The notes under the pieces: model-generated
The model's database searches: none
The model's input: only the letters and a program-made list of their open reading frames with translations
What the model was told of the DNA's origin: nothing
Made by a program: the position numbers and the translations under genes
Part shown: positions 8,899 to 17,874 of the stretch, in pieces
Numbering within the stretch: the stretch's first letter is position 1
Layout: each line of letters begins with the position of its first letter
Source of the DNA: UBA6168 sp041163745
GTDB lineage: Bacteria; Bacteroidota; Bacteroidia; Chitinophagales; Saprospiraceae
NCBI GenBank assembly: GCA_041163745.1
Contig: JBEAQU010000083.1
Location: 1 to 64,000, forward strand
Direction of reading: 5' to 3'
Length of the DNA: 64,000 nt

Positions 8899-10113
8899 TC
8901 AGCATCTTTCCAGGATGACCGCATAGCCCTGGCCGACGCCGACGCACATGGTCACGAGGGCATAGCGTTTCCGAAGGTGGTGGAGGGTACGGGCGGCGGT
9001 GAGCAGCAAGCGGGCGCCGGTCATTCCGAGCGGGTGGCCATATGCGATGGCACCGCCGGCCGGATTGAGCCTGGGGTCGTCATCCTGGATGCCCCAGGAA
9101 CGTGTGCAGGCGAGTACTTGGGCGGCGAAGGCCTCATTGAGTTCGATCACATCGATGTCGTCAAGGGAAAGGCCGGCACGGTGCAATGCCTTGGCAGAGG
9201 CCGGAACGGGGCCGATACCCATGACACGGGGTTCCACGCCGGCGGTTGCGGAGGAAAGGATGGTGGCGAGGGGCTGCAGCCCGTATTGTTCGACGACTTT
9301 TTCGGAAGCGAGCAGGAGGGCGGCGGCGCCATCATTGAGGCCGGCGGCGTTGCCGGCGGTCACGGTACCGCCCTGGTCCTCGGGTAGGAATGCCGGTCGG
9401 AGCCGGGCCAATCCATCAAGGGTGGTGGAAGGTTTGGGAAACTCGTCCTGGTCTATGACGATCGGGGGGGCATTGCGGCGGGGTATGTGGACAGGGGTGA
9501 TTTCCATAGCCGGCCAGCCGTTGGCAGATGCGGTGGCGGCTTTGGACTGGGAGCGACAGGCGAAGCGGTCCTGGTCCACCCGGCTGATACCATGCTCCCT
9601 GGCCAGGTTTTCGGCGGTTTGTCCCATGGACTCCGTTCCATATTGCCTTTGCAAGTCGGGATTGACAAAGCGCCAGCCGAAACTGGAGTCATACATGGTG
9701 GCGTCCCGACCGAAAGCCTGGGTCGCTTTGGAAATGACCCAGGGGCTGCGGGTCATGTGTTCGATACCGCCGGCGAGGAACACATCCCCTTCGCCGAGGC
9801 GGATGGCCCTGGCGGCATGGGTAGCGGCGGCCATACCGGAGGCACACAACCGGTTGACGGTTTCCGCCGGTACGGACGATGGGAGACCGGCGAGCAAGGT
9901 AGCCATGCGGGCGACATTCCGGTTGTCCTCCCCGGCCTGGTTGGCACATCCCAGGAAAACATCCTCGATGATGTCCGGCGGGAGTTGGGGATGTCTTTCC
10001 ATCAGGGAACGGATGACATGGGCGGCGAGATCGTCCGCCCGTACAGGGGAGAGGGCTCCCTGGAATTTGCCGATAGGTGTCCGGATGCCGTCCACCAGGA
10101 ATGCAGGTGACAT
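8899..10113 (-). CDS. 3-oxoadipyl-CoA/acetyl-CoA acyltransferase (thiolase)
   Basis: A 404-residue thiolase II family enzyme, starting at the ATG at 10113. The acyl-accepting Cys90 lies in VNRLCASG, His360 in YGHPLGMTGAR and the second Cys390 in CVGVGQG. NEAFAAQ is also present. The segment DDPRLNPAGGAIAYGHPLG is characteristic of the PcaF/PaaJ group, which cleaves 3-oxoadipyl-CoA to succinyl-CoA and acetyl-CoA in aromatic and phenylacetate breakdown, so that is the favoured substrate. A general beta-oxidation acetyl-CoA acyltransferase remains possible. The start codon is only 4 nt after the response regulator stop, suggesting cotranscription. A 3-hydroxyacyl-CoA dehydrogenase that could supply its substrate lies at 25739-26908. 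Confidence 0.88.
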   Translation of the reverse strand: MSPAFLVDGIRTPIGKFQGALSPVRADDLAAHVIRSLMERHPQLPPDIIEDVFLGCANQAGEDNRNVARMATLLAGLPSSVPAETVNRLCASGMAAATHAARAIRLGEGDVFLAGGIEHMTRSPWVISKATQAFGRDATMYDSSFGWRFVNPDLQRQYGTESMGQTAENLAREHGISRVDQDRFACRSQSKAATASANGWPAMEITPVHIPRRNAPPIVIDQDEFPKPSTTLDGLARLRPAFLPEDQGGTVTAGNAAGLNDGAAALLLASEKVVEQYGLQPLATILSSATAGVEPRVMGIGPVPASAKALHRAGLSLDDIDVIELNEAFAAQVLACTRSWGIQDDDPRLNPAGGAIAYGHPLGMTGARLLLTAARTLHHLRKRYALVTMCVGVGQGYAVILERC

Positions 10114-10117
10114 TTTT

Positions 10118-10813
10118 TCAGTTTTGTGGTGTATGGAATCGGAAACCGACCCCGTGGATGTTTTCGATCCGTAGGGAATCATCCGGCTGCAGGTATTTGC
10201 GAAGCCGGGAAATGAACACGTCCAGGCTTCTGCCGAGGAAATAGTCGTCTTCCCCCCAAAGTTGCCGCAGGATATCGGCGCGTTTGATGACGGTATTGGG
10301 TTGTTCGGCGAACAGGCGCAGCAGGTCTGCTTCCCTTTGGGTAAGGGAGATGGCGGTGTCGGGCCCTTGCAAGCTCAGGTTCGGATAATCGAAAGTGAAA
10401 GCGGACAGTTGGTATATATCACGTGGGGTGGGTTTCAGGATATTGCGTCGGCGGAGGAAGATCTCGATCTTCAGGATCAGTTCCTCCATGCTGAAAGGTT
10501 TGACGATATAATCGTCCGCGCCGAGCCGGAGGCCCTGGATCTTGTCTTCCTCCAGGGATTTGGCCGTCAGGAAGAGAATGGGAATGTCCAGGTCGGTATT
10601 TCTGATTTCCATTGCCAGGGCAAAGCCGTCGGTACCGGGCAGCATCACATCGAGTATGCAGAGGTCGAAGGGTTGGCTGCGGAACATTTCCAGGGCTTGC
10701 GTGCCATCGAGGCAGTGGGTCACCCGATATCCGTGTTTTTCAAGGTTGTCGTGGGTGACGAATCCGAGGCTGGCGTCGTCTTCCACATATAGGAGATGGG
10801 CTGAATGATTCAT
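10118..10813 (-). CDS. OmpR-family two-component response regulator
   Basis: 231 residues from the ATG at 10813. The receiver domain (1-120) has the acidic pair EDD (11-13), the phosphoacceptor Asp55 in CILDVMLPGTDG, a Thr in LFLTAK and Lys105 in DDYIVKPF. The C-terminal winged-helix DNA-binding domain (about 135-228) includes LTQREADLLRLFAEQPN, LWGEDDYFLGRSLDVFISRLRKYL and the hairpin IHGVGFRF. This is the usual Bacteroidota partner for a sensor kinase such as the one at 12737-14005. A sulfatase gene lies between the two, and the thiolase follows after 4 nt. Confidence 0.92.
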   Translation of the reverse strand: MNHSAHLLYVEDDASLGFVTHDNLEKHGYRVTHCLDGTQALEMFRSQPFDLCILDVMLPGTDGFALAMEIRNTDLDIPILFLTAKSLEEDKIQGLRLGADDYIVKPFSMEELILKIEIFLRRRNILKPTPRDIYQLSAFTFDYPNLSLQGPDTAISLTQREADLLRLFAEQPNTVIKRADILRQLWGEDDYFLGRSLDVFISRLRKYLQPDDSLRIENIHGVGFRFHTPQN

Positions 10814-10925
10814 GCTTTTCTTCGAGGATTCCCGCATTGTTTGCGATCAGGAGCAGTTCGTGGCGGTCATGTCCGGTCGGGTGCCGGCAAAGGTTGTCAG
10901 CCTGGCAGGTTCGCCCGGCGGGTGT

Positions 10926-12575
10926 TCATCGGAATCCGTTTTGGTAATACAGGTCGATGAACTTTTGGTCGAGTTCCGGCGAATCCTTGTATTGTATGCG
11001 CAGGGAATCCAGTTGCTGTTGCAATCGGTGCACGGTATCGGCGTATGCCGGATCAGCGAATACGTTGCGTAGTTCCCGGGGGTCATTTTTTCGGTCATAG
11101 AGTTCCCATTCGTCGATGTCATCGTAGAAGTGAACGAGTTTGTAATCCGTCGTGACGATGCCGTAGTGTCGTTTGACCATATGGACGGCGGGGTATTCGT
11201 AATAGTGGTAATAGACGGCCTCGCGGGTCCATTGGTCTGCTTGGCCGGTCAGCAGGGGCATCAGGCTTTCGCCTTGCATATCATCCGGGGCGGTGATGCC
11301 GGCTGCGTCGAGGAAGGTCTGGGCGAAATCGAGGTTCTGGACCATTTGTTCGTTGGTGGTGCCGGGTTGTATGACATGGGGCCAACGGATCAGCAAGGGT
11401 GTTTTGAACGACTCGTCGTAGATGAACCGCTTGTCGTACCAACCGTGCTCGCCGAGGTAGAAGCCCTGGTCGGAGGTATAGATGACGATGGTGTTTTCGG
11501 AGAGGCCCGTTTCGTCGAGGTAATCCAGGACCCTGCCGACATTATCATCGACGGAGGAGATGCAACCGAGGTAATCCTGCATATAGCGTTGGTATTTCCA
11601 GCGCATTTTTTCGGTATCGTCCAGGTGGGGCCAATGATGGCTGAACCAGTTGTTGATGGAATCCAGGACAGGTTTGTAGGCGGCATCCTGTTCCGTGTTT
11701 GCACGAAGGTAGGACCCGTAGAAGCCATCCGGGAAGGAATTGGGGATGTCCGGGAGTGCGGTGCCGTTCATTTCGGCGAGCGTTTCGGGGCGGATTTTGC
11801 TGTCATGGCCATATTGCATATGGCGGAGGAGGTTCATCTCCGCCGATTTGGCGGCGGAACCTCGGTTGGCGTAATCATCGAACAGGGTGGGTGGCTCGGG
11901 GAAGGTCATTTTTGTGAACGCCGCGAATTTGTCCGGTCGGGGCCACCAGGGTCGGTGGGGGGCCTTGTGGAGATACATCATCAGGAAGGGTTGTTGGGGA
12001 TCCCGTTTGTGTTTGAGCCAGTCGAGGGTCAGGTCGGTGATGAGGTCGGTGACATACCCGGTGAGGGTCGTATCTCCCTGGGGTGTCAGGAAGGTCGGAT
12101 TGATATAATTTCCCTGTCCGGGGAGAATCATGAAGTCGTCGACTCCTTTGGGATGGTTGCCGAAATGTAATTTTCCGAACATGGCGGTCTGGTAGCCGGC
12201 CTGTTGGAAAAGTTGGGGGAAGGTAAGGTTGGAAGTGTCGAAAGGCATCATGTTGTCTATCTTCCCGTGGATATGGGCATGTTTTCCCGTGAGGATGGTA
12301 GCCCGGGAGGGGGCGCAGATGGAGTTGGTGACGCAGGCGTTGTTGAAGCGCATGCCTTCGCGGGCGATCCGGTCGATGTTCGGGGTTTGGATGAGGAGGT
12401 CGTTGTAGGCGCTGATGGCCTGCCAAGCATGGTCATCCGACATGATGAACAGGATGTTCGGCCGCCTGGTGGGTGTTTGGTCCGGTCTTGAGGGAGAAGG
12501 GAGGAAGGAAGAGAGGAGAACAGCCGCCAGGACCGGCGGAAGGAAGCGGAAGGAGACGGAGGAAGTCATCGACAT
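10926..12575 (-). CDS. Exported sulfatase (type I, Cys-type)
   Basis: 549 residues with a cleavable signal-like N-terminus (FLPPVLAAVLLSSFLPSPS). The sulfatase signature CAPSRATILTG has Cys87 as the residue converted to formylglycine, and Asp47-Asp48 in MSDDHAW supply calcium ligands. Further family motifs include MFGKLHFGN, LHKAPHRPWWP and YTSDQGFYLGEHGWYDKR. The enzyme hydrolyses sulfate esters, most likely on sulfated polysaccharides; resemblance to glycosaminoglycan-type S1 sulfatases is my impression, not a subfamily assignment. A second ATG two codons downstream (12569) could be the start. No maturase (anSME or FGE) is in the window. Its position between kinase and regulator genes hints at control by that pair. 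Confidence 0.9.
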   Translation of the reverse strand: MSMTSSVSFRFLPPVLAAVLLSSFLPSPSRPDQTPTRRPNILFIMSDDHAWQAISAYNDLLIQTPNIDRIAREGMRFNNACVTNSICAPSRATILTGKHAHIHGKIDNMMPFDTSNLTFPQLFQQAGYQTAMFGKLHFGNHPKGVDDFMILPGQGNYINPTFLTPQGDTTLTGYVTDLITDLTLDWLKHKRDPQQPFLMMYLHKAPHRPWWPRPDKFAAFTKMTFPEPPTLFDDYANRGSAAKSAEMNLLRHMQYGHDSKIRPETLAEMNGTALPDIPNSFPDGFYGSYLRANTEQDAAYKPVLDSINNWFSHHWPHLDDTEKMRWKYQRYMQDYLGCISSVDDNVGRVLDYLDETGLSENTIVIYTSDQGFYLGEHGWYDKRFIYDESFKTPLLIRWPHVIQPGTTNEQMVQNLDFAQTFLDAAGITAPDDMQGESLMPLLTGQADQWTREAVYYHYYEYPAVHMVKRHYGIVTTDYKLVHFYDDIDEWELYDRKNDPRELRNVFADPAYADTVHRLQQQLDSLRIQYKDSPELDQKFIDLYYQNGFR

Positions 12576-12736
12576 ATCGGACAGGAGGATTAGAAGTTGC
12601 GGGACATGGCCAGGTGGTTTTCGGCCGCCGGGGCCGGTTGCGACGGATTGGGTTGGAGACGGGCCGCATGTGCAAGGTACGCAAATTTTTCAATTCGAAC
12701 GGGGGGAGCGAAGCCGCCCGGGCAGGCGGTTTGGTT

Positions 12737-14005
12737 TCAGCCCATGACGATGGTGACGGTGGTTCCCTGGCCGGCGACGCTGTCTATCGTGATTTTCCAG
12801 CCATGCGCCGTACAGACGTTTTTGGTGTAGAAGAGGCCGAGGCCGAAGCCTTTCACATTGTGGACATTGCCGGTCGGTACGCGGAAGAACTTTTCGAATA
12901 GCCGGTCCTGATAGGCTTTGGGGATGCCGAGTCCCTGGTCTTCGACGGTAAGGGTCAGCCTGCCCTGGTCATTTTGAAAGGTACGGATGGAGATGATGGG
13001 GATGCCCCGGGAATACTTGACGGCGTTGTCCACGAGGTTATGCAGAATGTTGGTCAGGTGCAGTTGGTCGGCCATGACGACCGGTTGGACGGCGAGGAAG
13101 TGGCATTGCAGCGAACCGCCTTTGCGGTCCACCTGGACACGGAAGCTTCCGAGGGTGTCGTGGATGAGCCGGTGGAGGTCGACCGGTTCCCGGGTGAGTC
13201 GGAAGTTGTCCCGTTCGGTCTTGGCGAGTTGCAGGACCTTCTCCACCTGGTTGTTGAGTCGGAGGTTTTGTTCCCGGATGATATCGGCATATTGGAGGAG
13301 TCTTTTGTCTTGTTGGATACCGGGATGGAGCAGGAACACATCGGCTGCGATCCGGATGGTGGAGATGGGGGTTTTGAATTCATGCGTCATGTTGTTGATG
13401 AAGTCCTTCTGCATTTCGGAGAGGCGTTTTTGGCGAAGGATGATGAAAATGGAGTAAAGGAAAAAGAGGATGGTGACCAGCAGTATGGCGGAAAAGATGA
13501 GCGTCAGCCGCATATTGCTGAGAATCTGTGTCAGCCGGTTGGGAAACCGGACACCGAAATAATACAGGTAGTCATTGTACACAGGGAGTTGTTCCTTCGG
13601 CTGAACCGTCCGGTTGGGTGTGGAAGGGGTATATCCGATGTAGCGGCCGTAGGCCATCTTGCGGGTGTCGCAATTGTAGATACCGTATTCGAAATCTTCC
13701 CGCAGGCCGACTTTCTCCAGTTCCCTGCGCAGGAAGAACTCGAGGTCGTTGGCGCGGATCTGGTCGTTGATGTTGACGACATAGTAGTTGGAGGTCACCT
13801 GGTTGATGAGGTCGTAGTCCGGGGGGGTGCTGCCGAGTTTTTCGAACTCCTTGGCGACATTCTGCAGCGCGATGGTCACCTTTTCCTGAAACTCCTTTTG
13901 GTGGGCGTCCCAGGTGTGCATCAGCAGATAGGATTGAATGGCGAGGATGCCGGAGATGGCCAGGGCGCCCAGGGCGACTACCTGCAGGATGGTCCGGTTC
14001 TTCAT
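12737..14005 (-). CDS. Two-component sensor histidine kinase
   Basis: 422 residues. TM1 covers about 8-28, a periplasmic sensor about 30-165 (no recognised fold), and TM2 168-190. The HisKA domain has the phosphoacceptor His208 in NMTHEFKTPIST. The HATPase domain has an N-box (HNLVDNAVKYS), G1 (VEDQGLGIP) and G2 (GFGLGLFYTK). It presumably signals to the OmpR-type regulator at 10118-10813; the same-strand order is kinase, sulfatase, regulator, thiolase. The signal is unknown, although the adjacent exported sulfatase suggests a sulfated glycan or its products. It is divergently transcribed from the DUF4271 gene with a 62-bp gap. Confidence 0.92.
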   Translation of the reverse strand: MKNRTILQVVALGALAISGILAIQSYLLMHTWDAHQKEFQEKVTIALQNVAKEFEKLGSTPPDYDLINQVTSNYYVVNINDQIRANDLEFFLRRELEKVGLREDFEYGIYNCDTRKMAYGRYIGYTPSTPNRTVQPKEQLPVYNDYLYYFGVRFPNRLTQILSNMRLTLIFSAILLVTILFFLYSIFIILRQKRLSEMQKDFINNMTHEFKTPISTIRIAADVFLLHPGIQQDKRLLQYADIIREQNLRLNNQVEKVLQLAKTERDNFRLTREPVDLHRLIHDTLGSFRVQVDRKGGSLQCHFLAVQPVVMADQLHLTNILHNLVDNAVKYSRGIPIISIRTFQNDQGRLTLTVEDQGLGIPKAYQDRLFEKFFRVPTGNVHNVKGFGLGLFYTKNVCTAHGWKITIDSVAGQGTTVTIVMG

Positions 14006-14042
14006 ATGGCCAAAAGAATTTTTTAATCGGAGGTGTAAACGT

Positions 14043-14050
14043 TATTTTTG
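14043..14050 (+). promoter_or_regulatory. -7 promoter element of the DUF4271-hemD unit
   Basis: TATTTTTG matches TAnnTTTG and lies 17 bp before the ATG at 14068. At the -33 position there is a T-run (TTTT near 14019) rather than TTTG. Confidence 0.5.
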
Positions 14051-14067
14051 CCGCAACAATACACATA

Positions 14068-15000
14068 ATGTTCAATAGTCATCGCAAAGGTCATTTCGGG
14101 TCGGCCTTATGGTTAGCCATGTTGTTTCCGGTTTTTTCGGCAGCACAGGTCCCTGTCGCCACTCCGTTCGACCTGCTCCCGCGGGTCAGCGCCGCCCAGG
14201 AGACGGATACGGTGGACATATTGGCTTCTTCCAACCCTTTCGACCTCGTACGGACCCGGACGGTCATGGAGGCACCGCGCAAAAACGGGCCGGGTTTCCG
14301 GATCGACAGCCGGCGGACAAACCGGATGACGGCCAAGCAAAAAGAGGATGTATATCAGCGATTCATATTTGTCATGGTCCTCGTCATGGTCATCCTCCTG
14401 ACGATCATCGTGACACTTTTCCGGGTGCTGTTGCTCAAGATCTGGCAGGCATTCAAAAGCGACATCCTTCTGAACCAGCTTTACAGGGAACAAGGCGCCG
14501 GCATGTACCTGGCCTACGGCCTTCTGTACCTGCTGTTCTTCCTGAACGCCGGAATCTTCACTTTCCTGGCCTGCCGCCATCTACAGATCGAACTTGCCCC
14601 CACCAACATGGCCTCGTTGGCGACGGTAACCTTCGGCATAAGCGGCTTCTTCCTGCTCAAGCATCTGTTGCTGGGATACGCCGGCTACATCTTTTCCATT
14701 CAACGCGAAACAGGCTTGTATCAGTTCACGATCATGATATTCCATGTCATCATCGGCTTGTTCCTGGCCATCGGCATCCTTTTCATGGCCTACGCACCCG
14801 AAGGCACCCGTAATTACTGGCTGTTCGGGGTCGCAGGCAGCAGCGCGGCCGTCTATTTGTTCCTGTTGCTTCGGGGGATGTTCATCGCGGCCCCTTTCCT
14901 GGCGCATCATAAATTCCACTTTTTGTTGTATATTTGCACGGTCGAAATCGCACCCGTCGTCTTGGTTGCAAAATTATTGATGTCACAGGAAGGCATCTGA
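14068..15000 (+). CDS. DUF4271 integral membrane protein
   Basis: 310 residues. A signal peptide (FGSALWLAMLFPVFSAAQ) leads a ~75-residue periplasmic stretch, followed by several hydrophobic helices: FVMVLVMVILLTIIVTLF, YLAYGLLYLLFFLNAGIF, a GISGFFLLKHLLLGYAG segment, FTIMIFHVIIGLFLAIGI and others. This matches DUF4271, a Bacteroidota-specific family that typically precedes the uroporphyrinogen-III synthase gene, as here (38 bp gap). Function is unknown; the linkage to hemD is conserved in the phylum as I know it, but a haem role is only inferred. Confidence 0.8.
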   Translation: MFNSHRKGHFGSALWLAMLFPVFSAAQVPVATPFDLLPRVSAAQETDTVDILASSNPFDLVRTRTVMEAPRKNGPGFRIDSRRTNRMTAKQKEDVYQRFIFVMVLVMVILLTIIVTLFRVLLLKIWQAFKSDILLNQLYREQGAGMYLAYGLLYLLFFLNAGIFTFLACRHLQIELAPTNMASLATVTFGISGFFLLKHLLLGYAGYIFSIQRETGLYQFTIMIFHVIIGLFLAIGILFMAYAPEGTRNYWLFGVAGSSAAVYLFLLLRGMFIAAPFLAHHKFHFLLYICTVEIAPVVLVAKLLMSQEGI

Positions 15001-15038
15001 TTTGTCCTATCTTGAAAATCAAAAATTTTCCCGAATAA

Positions 15039-15821
15039 ATGAACGTCGCTAACGGAAAGGAATACGTCGAGAGTTACAAAAAAGTCAAGTCCATCCTTGT
15101 TTCCCAACCTAAACCGGAACGTTCTCCCTATTACGACCTAGAAAAGCGATACGACCTTCAAATAGATTGGCGCCCCTTCGTACAGGTGGAGCCCTTGGAA
15201 GCCAGGGACTTCCGAAAGCAGAAGATCCGGCTTGACGAATATTCGGCCATCATCTTCACCAGCAAGAGTTCCATCGACCACTTTTTTCGGATGTGTGAGG
15301 AAATGCGGGTGAAAATGTCCCAGGACACCAAGTATTTCTGTATGACGGAAGCGGTGGCCAATTATCTTCAGAAGTTCATCGTATACCGGAAAAGGAAGGT
15401 GTTTTCCGGTGCCAGGACCATCCTCGACCTGAAGCCTTATCTCCTGAAACATAAGGACAAGGAAACCTTCCTCCTGCCATGCTCCAACCTGGGGGCGAAA
15501 CAGGTCAGCTCCTTTTTGGAAGAACAGCATTTCAAATGGCAGGAAGCGATGATGTACCAGGTCGTCAGCAGCGACCTCAGCGACCTGAAGGACATATATT
15601 ACGACATCATCGTCTTTTTCAGCCCCCTCGAAATCGAAGCTGTATACGAAAACTTCCCTGATTTCCAGCAAAAGGATACAAGGATAGCCGTGTTCGGCTC
15701 CGCAGCGTTGCAGGCGGTGCAGGACAAAGGGCTGTACGTGAACATCAAGGCACCGGAACCGGAAGCACCATCCATGACCATGGCCCTCGAGAAATATCTG
15801 CAGGTTTCCAACAAGGACTGA
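15039..15821 (+). CDS. hemD: Uroporphyrinogen-III synthase
   Basis: 260 residues, the Bacteroidota-type HemD that cyclises hydroxymethylbilane with D-ring inversion in tetrapyrrole synthesis. It has the two-lobed pattern of the family: VKSILVSQPKP opening lobe 1, DYSAIIFTSKSSIDHFF-type helix entry (visible as YSAIIFTSKSSIDHFF), lobe exchange near TKYFCMTEAVANYL, and the C-terminal DIIVFFSPLEIEAVYENFP and IAVFGSAALQAV. HemD is poorly conserved in sequence, so the call rests on the SK(S)S and FSP motifs, length and the DUF4271 neighbour. Confidence 0.85.
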   Translation: MNVANGKEYVESYKKVKSILVSQPKPERSPYYDLEKRYDLQIDWRPFVQVEPLEARDFRKQKIRLDEYSAIIFTSKSSIDHFFRMCEEMRVKMSQDTKYFCMTEAVANYLQKFIVYRKRKVFSGARTILDLKPYLLKHKDKETFLLPCSNLGAKQVSSFLEEQHFKWQEAMMYQVVSSDLSDLKDIYYDIIVFFSPLEIEAVYENFPDFQQKDTRIAVFGSAALQAVQDKGLYVNIKAPEPEAPSMTMALEKYLQVSNKD

Positions 15822-16256
15822 AAGGAGGTCGCACCACATTTACGGAATCAACTGTCATACCCCGGCAACCGACACGCCGAAAGGAATACCCGCAGTTCGA
15901 AGCCGCATACCCATGAAGTCGGCCTGTCGAGCCCGTTCCCTGCCGTTCGCCCGATTCCATATCGCAGGTTCCGCCCAACTCGTCGTCCGAAATGCGAAGG
16001 CCTGCCAATACCACCGCATGTTCGATAAGTCGGGAATTTCTGCATTTTGAATGGCCTCCGTTTGCCGGAGATGGTGAATTCCTTCGCCTGAGCGGGCGCT
16101 ACCCCTCCGCCGTGCCGATGAGGGCGTCGGCGGCCCGTTCCGCAGTTCGGGCCGTACGGGTGGAAGGACCGCTGCGCAGGTTGGAAAACCAACACGTACG
16201 GCGGTGAAACCGCCCCCTTCATGGGTAGCCGTGATGATATTTTCGGTATGGGCAGA
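15822..16256. other. Intergenic region, no gene recognised
   Basis: About 435 bp between hemD and the VCBS-repeat gene. Minus-strand frames here (15848-16295) are rich in Arg, Pro and Gly and show no family features. A promoter element for the downstream gene begins at 16257. Confidence 0.55.
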
Positions 16257-16264
16257 TATATTTG
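16257..16264 (+). promoter_or_regulatory. -7 promoter element of the VCBS-repeat gene
   Basis: TATATTTG fits TAnnTTTG exactly and lies 32 bp before the ATG at 16297, giving a ~25-base leader. No convincing -33 TTTG was found. Confidence 0.5.
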
Positions 16265-16296
16265 GCGGCATATTCACAATCCAAATCGGAATCAAA

Positions 16297-17718
16297 ATGA
16301 AAGCAAGTGCATTACTGATGTTGGTTCTTGTATCGATGGGCAGGGCGGACGCTCAAAACGTACAATTCGAAAAGGCCCTACCAGGTCCTGCATTTCAAGA
16401 TGCGGACGTCGGTGCGATGGTCATGGCTGATGTCGACGGGGACGGTGACAACGACATTATGATGACCGGCAAGGGTGGACCGGTCAAGTCAACCTTGTAT
16501 CTGAATGACGGTGCAGGGAACTTCAACGAAGCGACGGCCGCCCCTTTTGAAAATGTGTTCGGCGGCTGGGTGGCTTTCGCCGACGTGGATGGCGACCAGG
16601 ACCTGGACCTTTTGGTCACAGGCAGCACACACGGCGGGACCAGGTCCGCCAAACTTTATATGAACGAGGGATCCGGTCAATACGCCCTGGTGCCATCCCC
16701 GTTCACACCTTGCTGGGGGGGTGAGTTCGCTTTCGGCGACGCGGACGGGGATGGGGACCAGGACGTGTTGTTGACAGGTGATGACCAGTTTGACAATCCT
16801 TTGGCGTTGCTTTACTTGAATGACGGAACCGGCGCTTTCGTTGCCACGGCGAACACCTTTTTCACGCCTGTGAAGTCGAGTACCGTGTCCTTTTTTGATT
16901 TTGACGATGACAATGACCTGGATGTATTGTTGACCGGAGAAAATAACGACGGTATCCGGGTGACCGAACTTTATTCGAACAGTGGCGGCGGTTCCTTTAC
17001 GAAAGTGGCGGACACCCCGTTCACAGGGGTTGCCGGTGGTGCCGTGGCCGTCGGGGACTCCGACGGGGACGGCGACGAAGACATTTTGATTTCCGGCCAA
17101 AGCCCCACCGGCTTCCCCGTGACGGAGCTTTACCTGAACAACGGCGGAGGTTCGTTCAGCCAGCTTCCGACGTCCCTTTTTCCAGGATCGGCGGGAGGGG
17201 TGACCATGTTCTCCGACTTTGATGTCGACGGAGACCCGGACGTGTTGATGACAGGATTTGGTGATGCAGGTGTTTTTTCATACGTTTTCGAAAATGTCGG
17301 CGGAAACACCTATCTGCCGGCCGACACCCTGGACGGGGCATACCTCTCCAGTGCGGCCATCGGTGACATGGACGGGGACTCGGATGAGGACATTGTCATA
17401 GGAGGAACTTCGTTTGTCGCTCCGATACGTGGCACCCGGACCTACCTCAACACCATCCGTACGGTTGGAACGGACGAATCTTCCGCTTCCGGCATGGTGA
17501 CAATCCACCCGAATCCGAACAACGGTGGGTTCACCTTGTCTAACAGCGGGCAGGGCATCGCGAAAGCCCGGATCTTCGATGTCACCGGTCAGCTTGTCAA
17601 GAAGGCAGACTGGTCAGGAGCGCGGCAACATGTGCAGCTTGATGTGCCGCCGGGTACATACTTCGTCCGTATCGAAGCAAATGGAAAGCGGTGGGTGGAG
17701 AAATTTGTCGTTCAATGA
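16297..17718 (+). CDS. VCBS/FG-GAP repeat T9SS-secreted protein
   Basis: 473 residues from the ATG at 16297, chosen because it opens a signal peptide (MKASALLMLVLVSMGRADAQ). The body has about seven repeats with the calcium-binding core DxDGDxDxD, for example DVDGDGDNDIMMTG, DADGDGDQDVLLTG, DSDGDGDEDILISG and DMDGDSDEDIVIGG, forming an integrin-alpha-like beta-propeller. The last ~75 residues are a classic type A T9SS sorting domain: IHPNPNNGGFTL, ARIFDVTGQLV, PGTYFVRIEANGKRWVEKFV. It should be exported across the outer membrane and attached to the surface or released. It may serve adhesion; no enzymatic domain is seen. Confidence 0.92.
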   Translation: MKASALLMLVLVSMGRADAQNVQFEKALPGPAFQDADVGAMVMADVDGDGDNDIMMTGKGGPVKSTLYLNDGAGNFNEATAAPFENVFGGWVAFADVDGDQDLDLLVTGSTHGGTRSAKLYMNEGSGQYALVPSPFTPCWGGEFAFGDADGDGDQDVLLTGDDQFDNPLALLYLNDGTGAFVATANTFFTPVKSSTVSFFDFDDDNDLDVLLTGENNDGIRVTELYSNSGGGSFTKVADTPFTGVAGGAVAVGDSDGDGDEDILISGQSPTGFPVTELYLNNGGGSFSQLPTSLFPGSAGGVTMFSDFDVDGDPDVLMTGFGDAGVFSYVFENVGGNTYLPADTLDGAYLSSAAIGDMDGDSDEDIVIGGTSFVAPIRGTRTYLNTIRTVGTDESSASGMVTIHPNPNNGGFTLSNSGQGIAKARIFDVTGQLVKKADWSGARQHVQLDVPPGTYFVRIEANGKRWVEKFVVQ

Positions 17719-17874
17719 GCCGGTTGCCATGGATAGGGCCTGCCGCAGTTCCAAGCCGGCGCGAAGTCGTAGCCATCGGGTGGAAAGAGGAACGGAGCCT
17801 GTCTGCGGAATCCGGATCCCATCCTTTTCCCGTCGGCTGGCCGGTCATGTTCCGTTAACCGGGTGTCGCGCGGG

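Noticed and set aside
11130..12170. 346-residue plus-strand reading frame opposite the sulfatase
   Set aside because: Composition is shadow-like; the minus-strand frame carries the sulfatase signature throughout.
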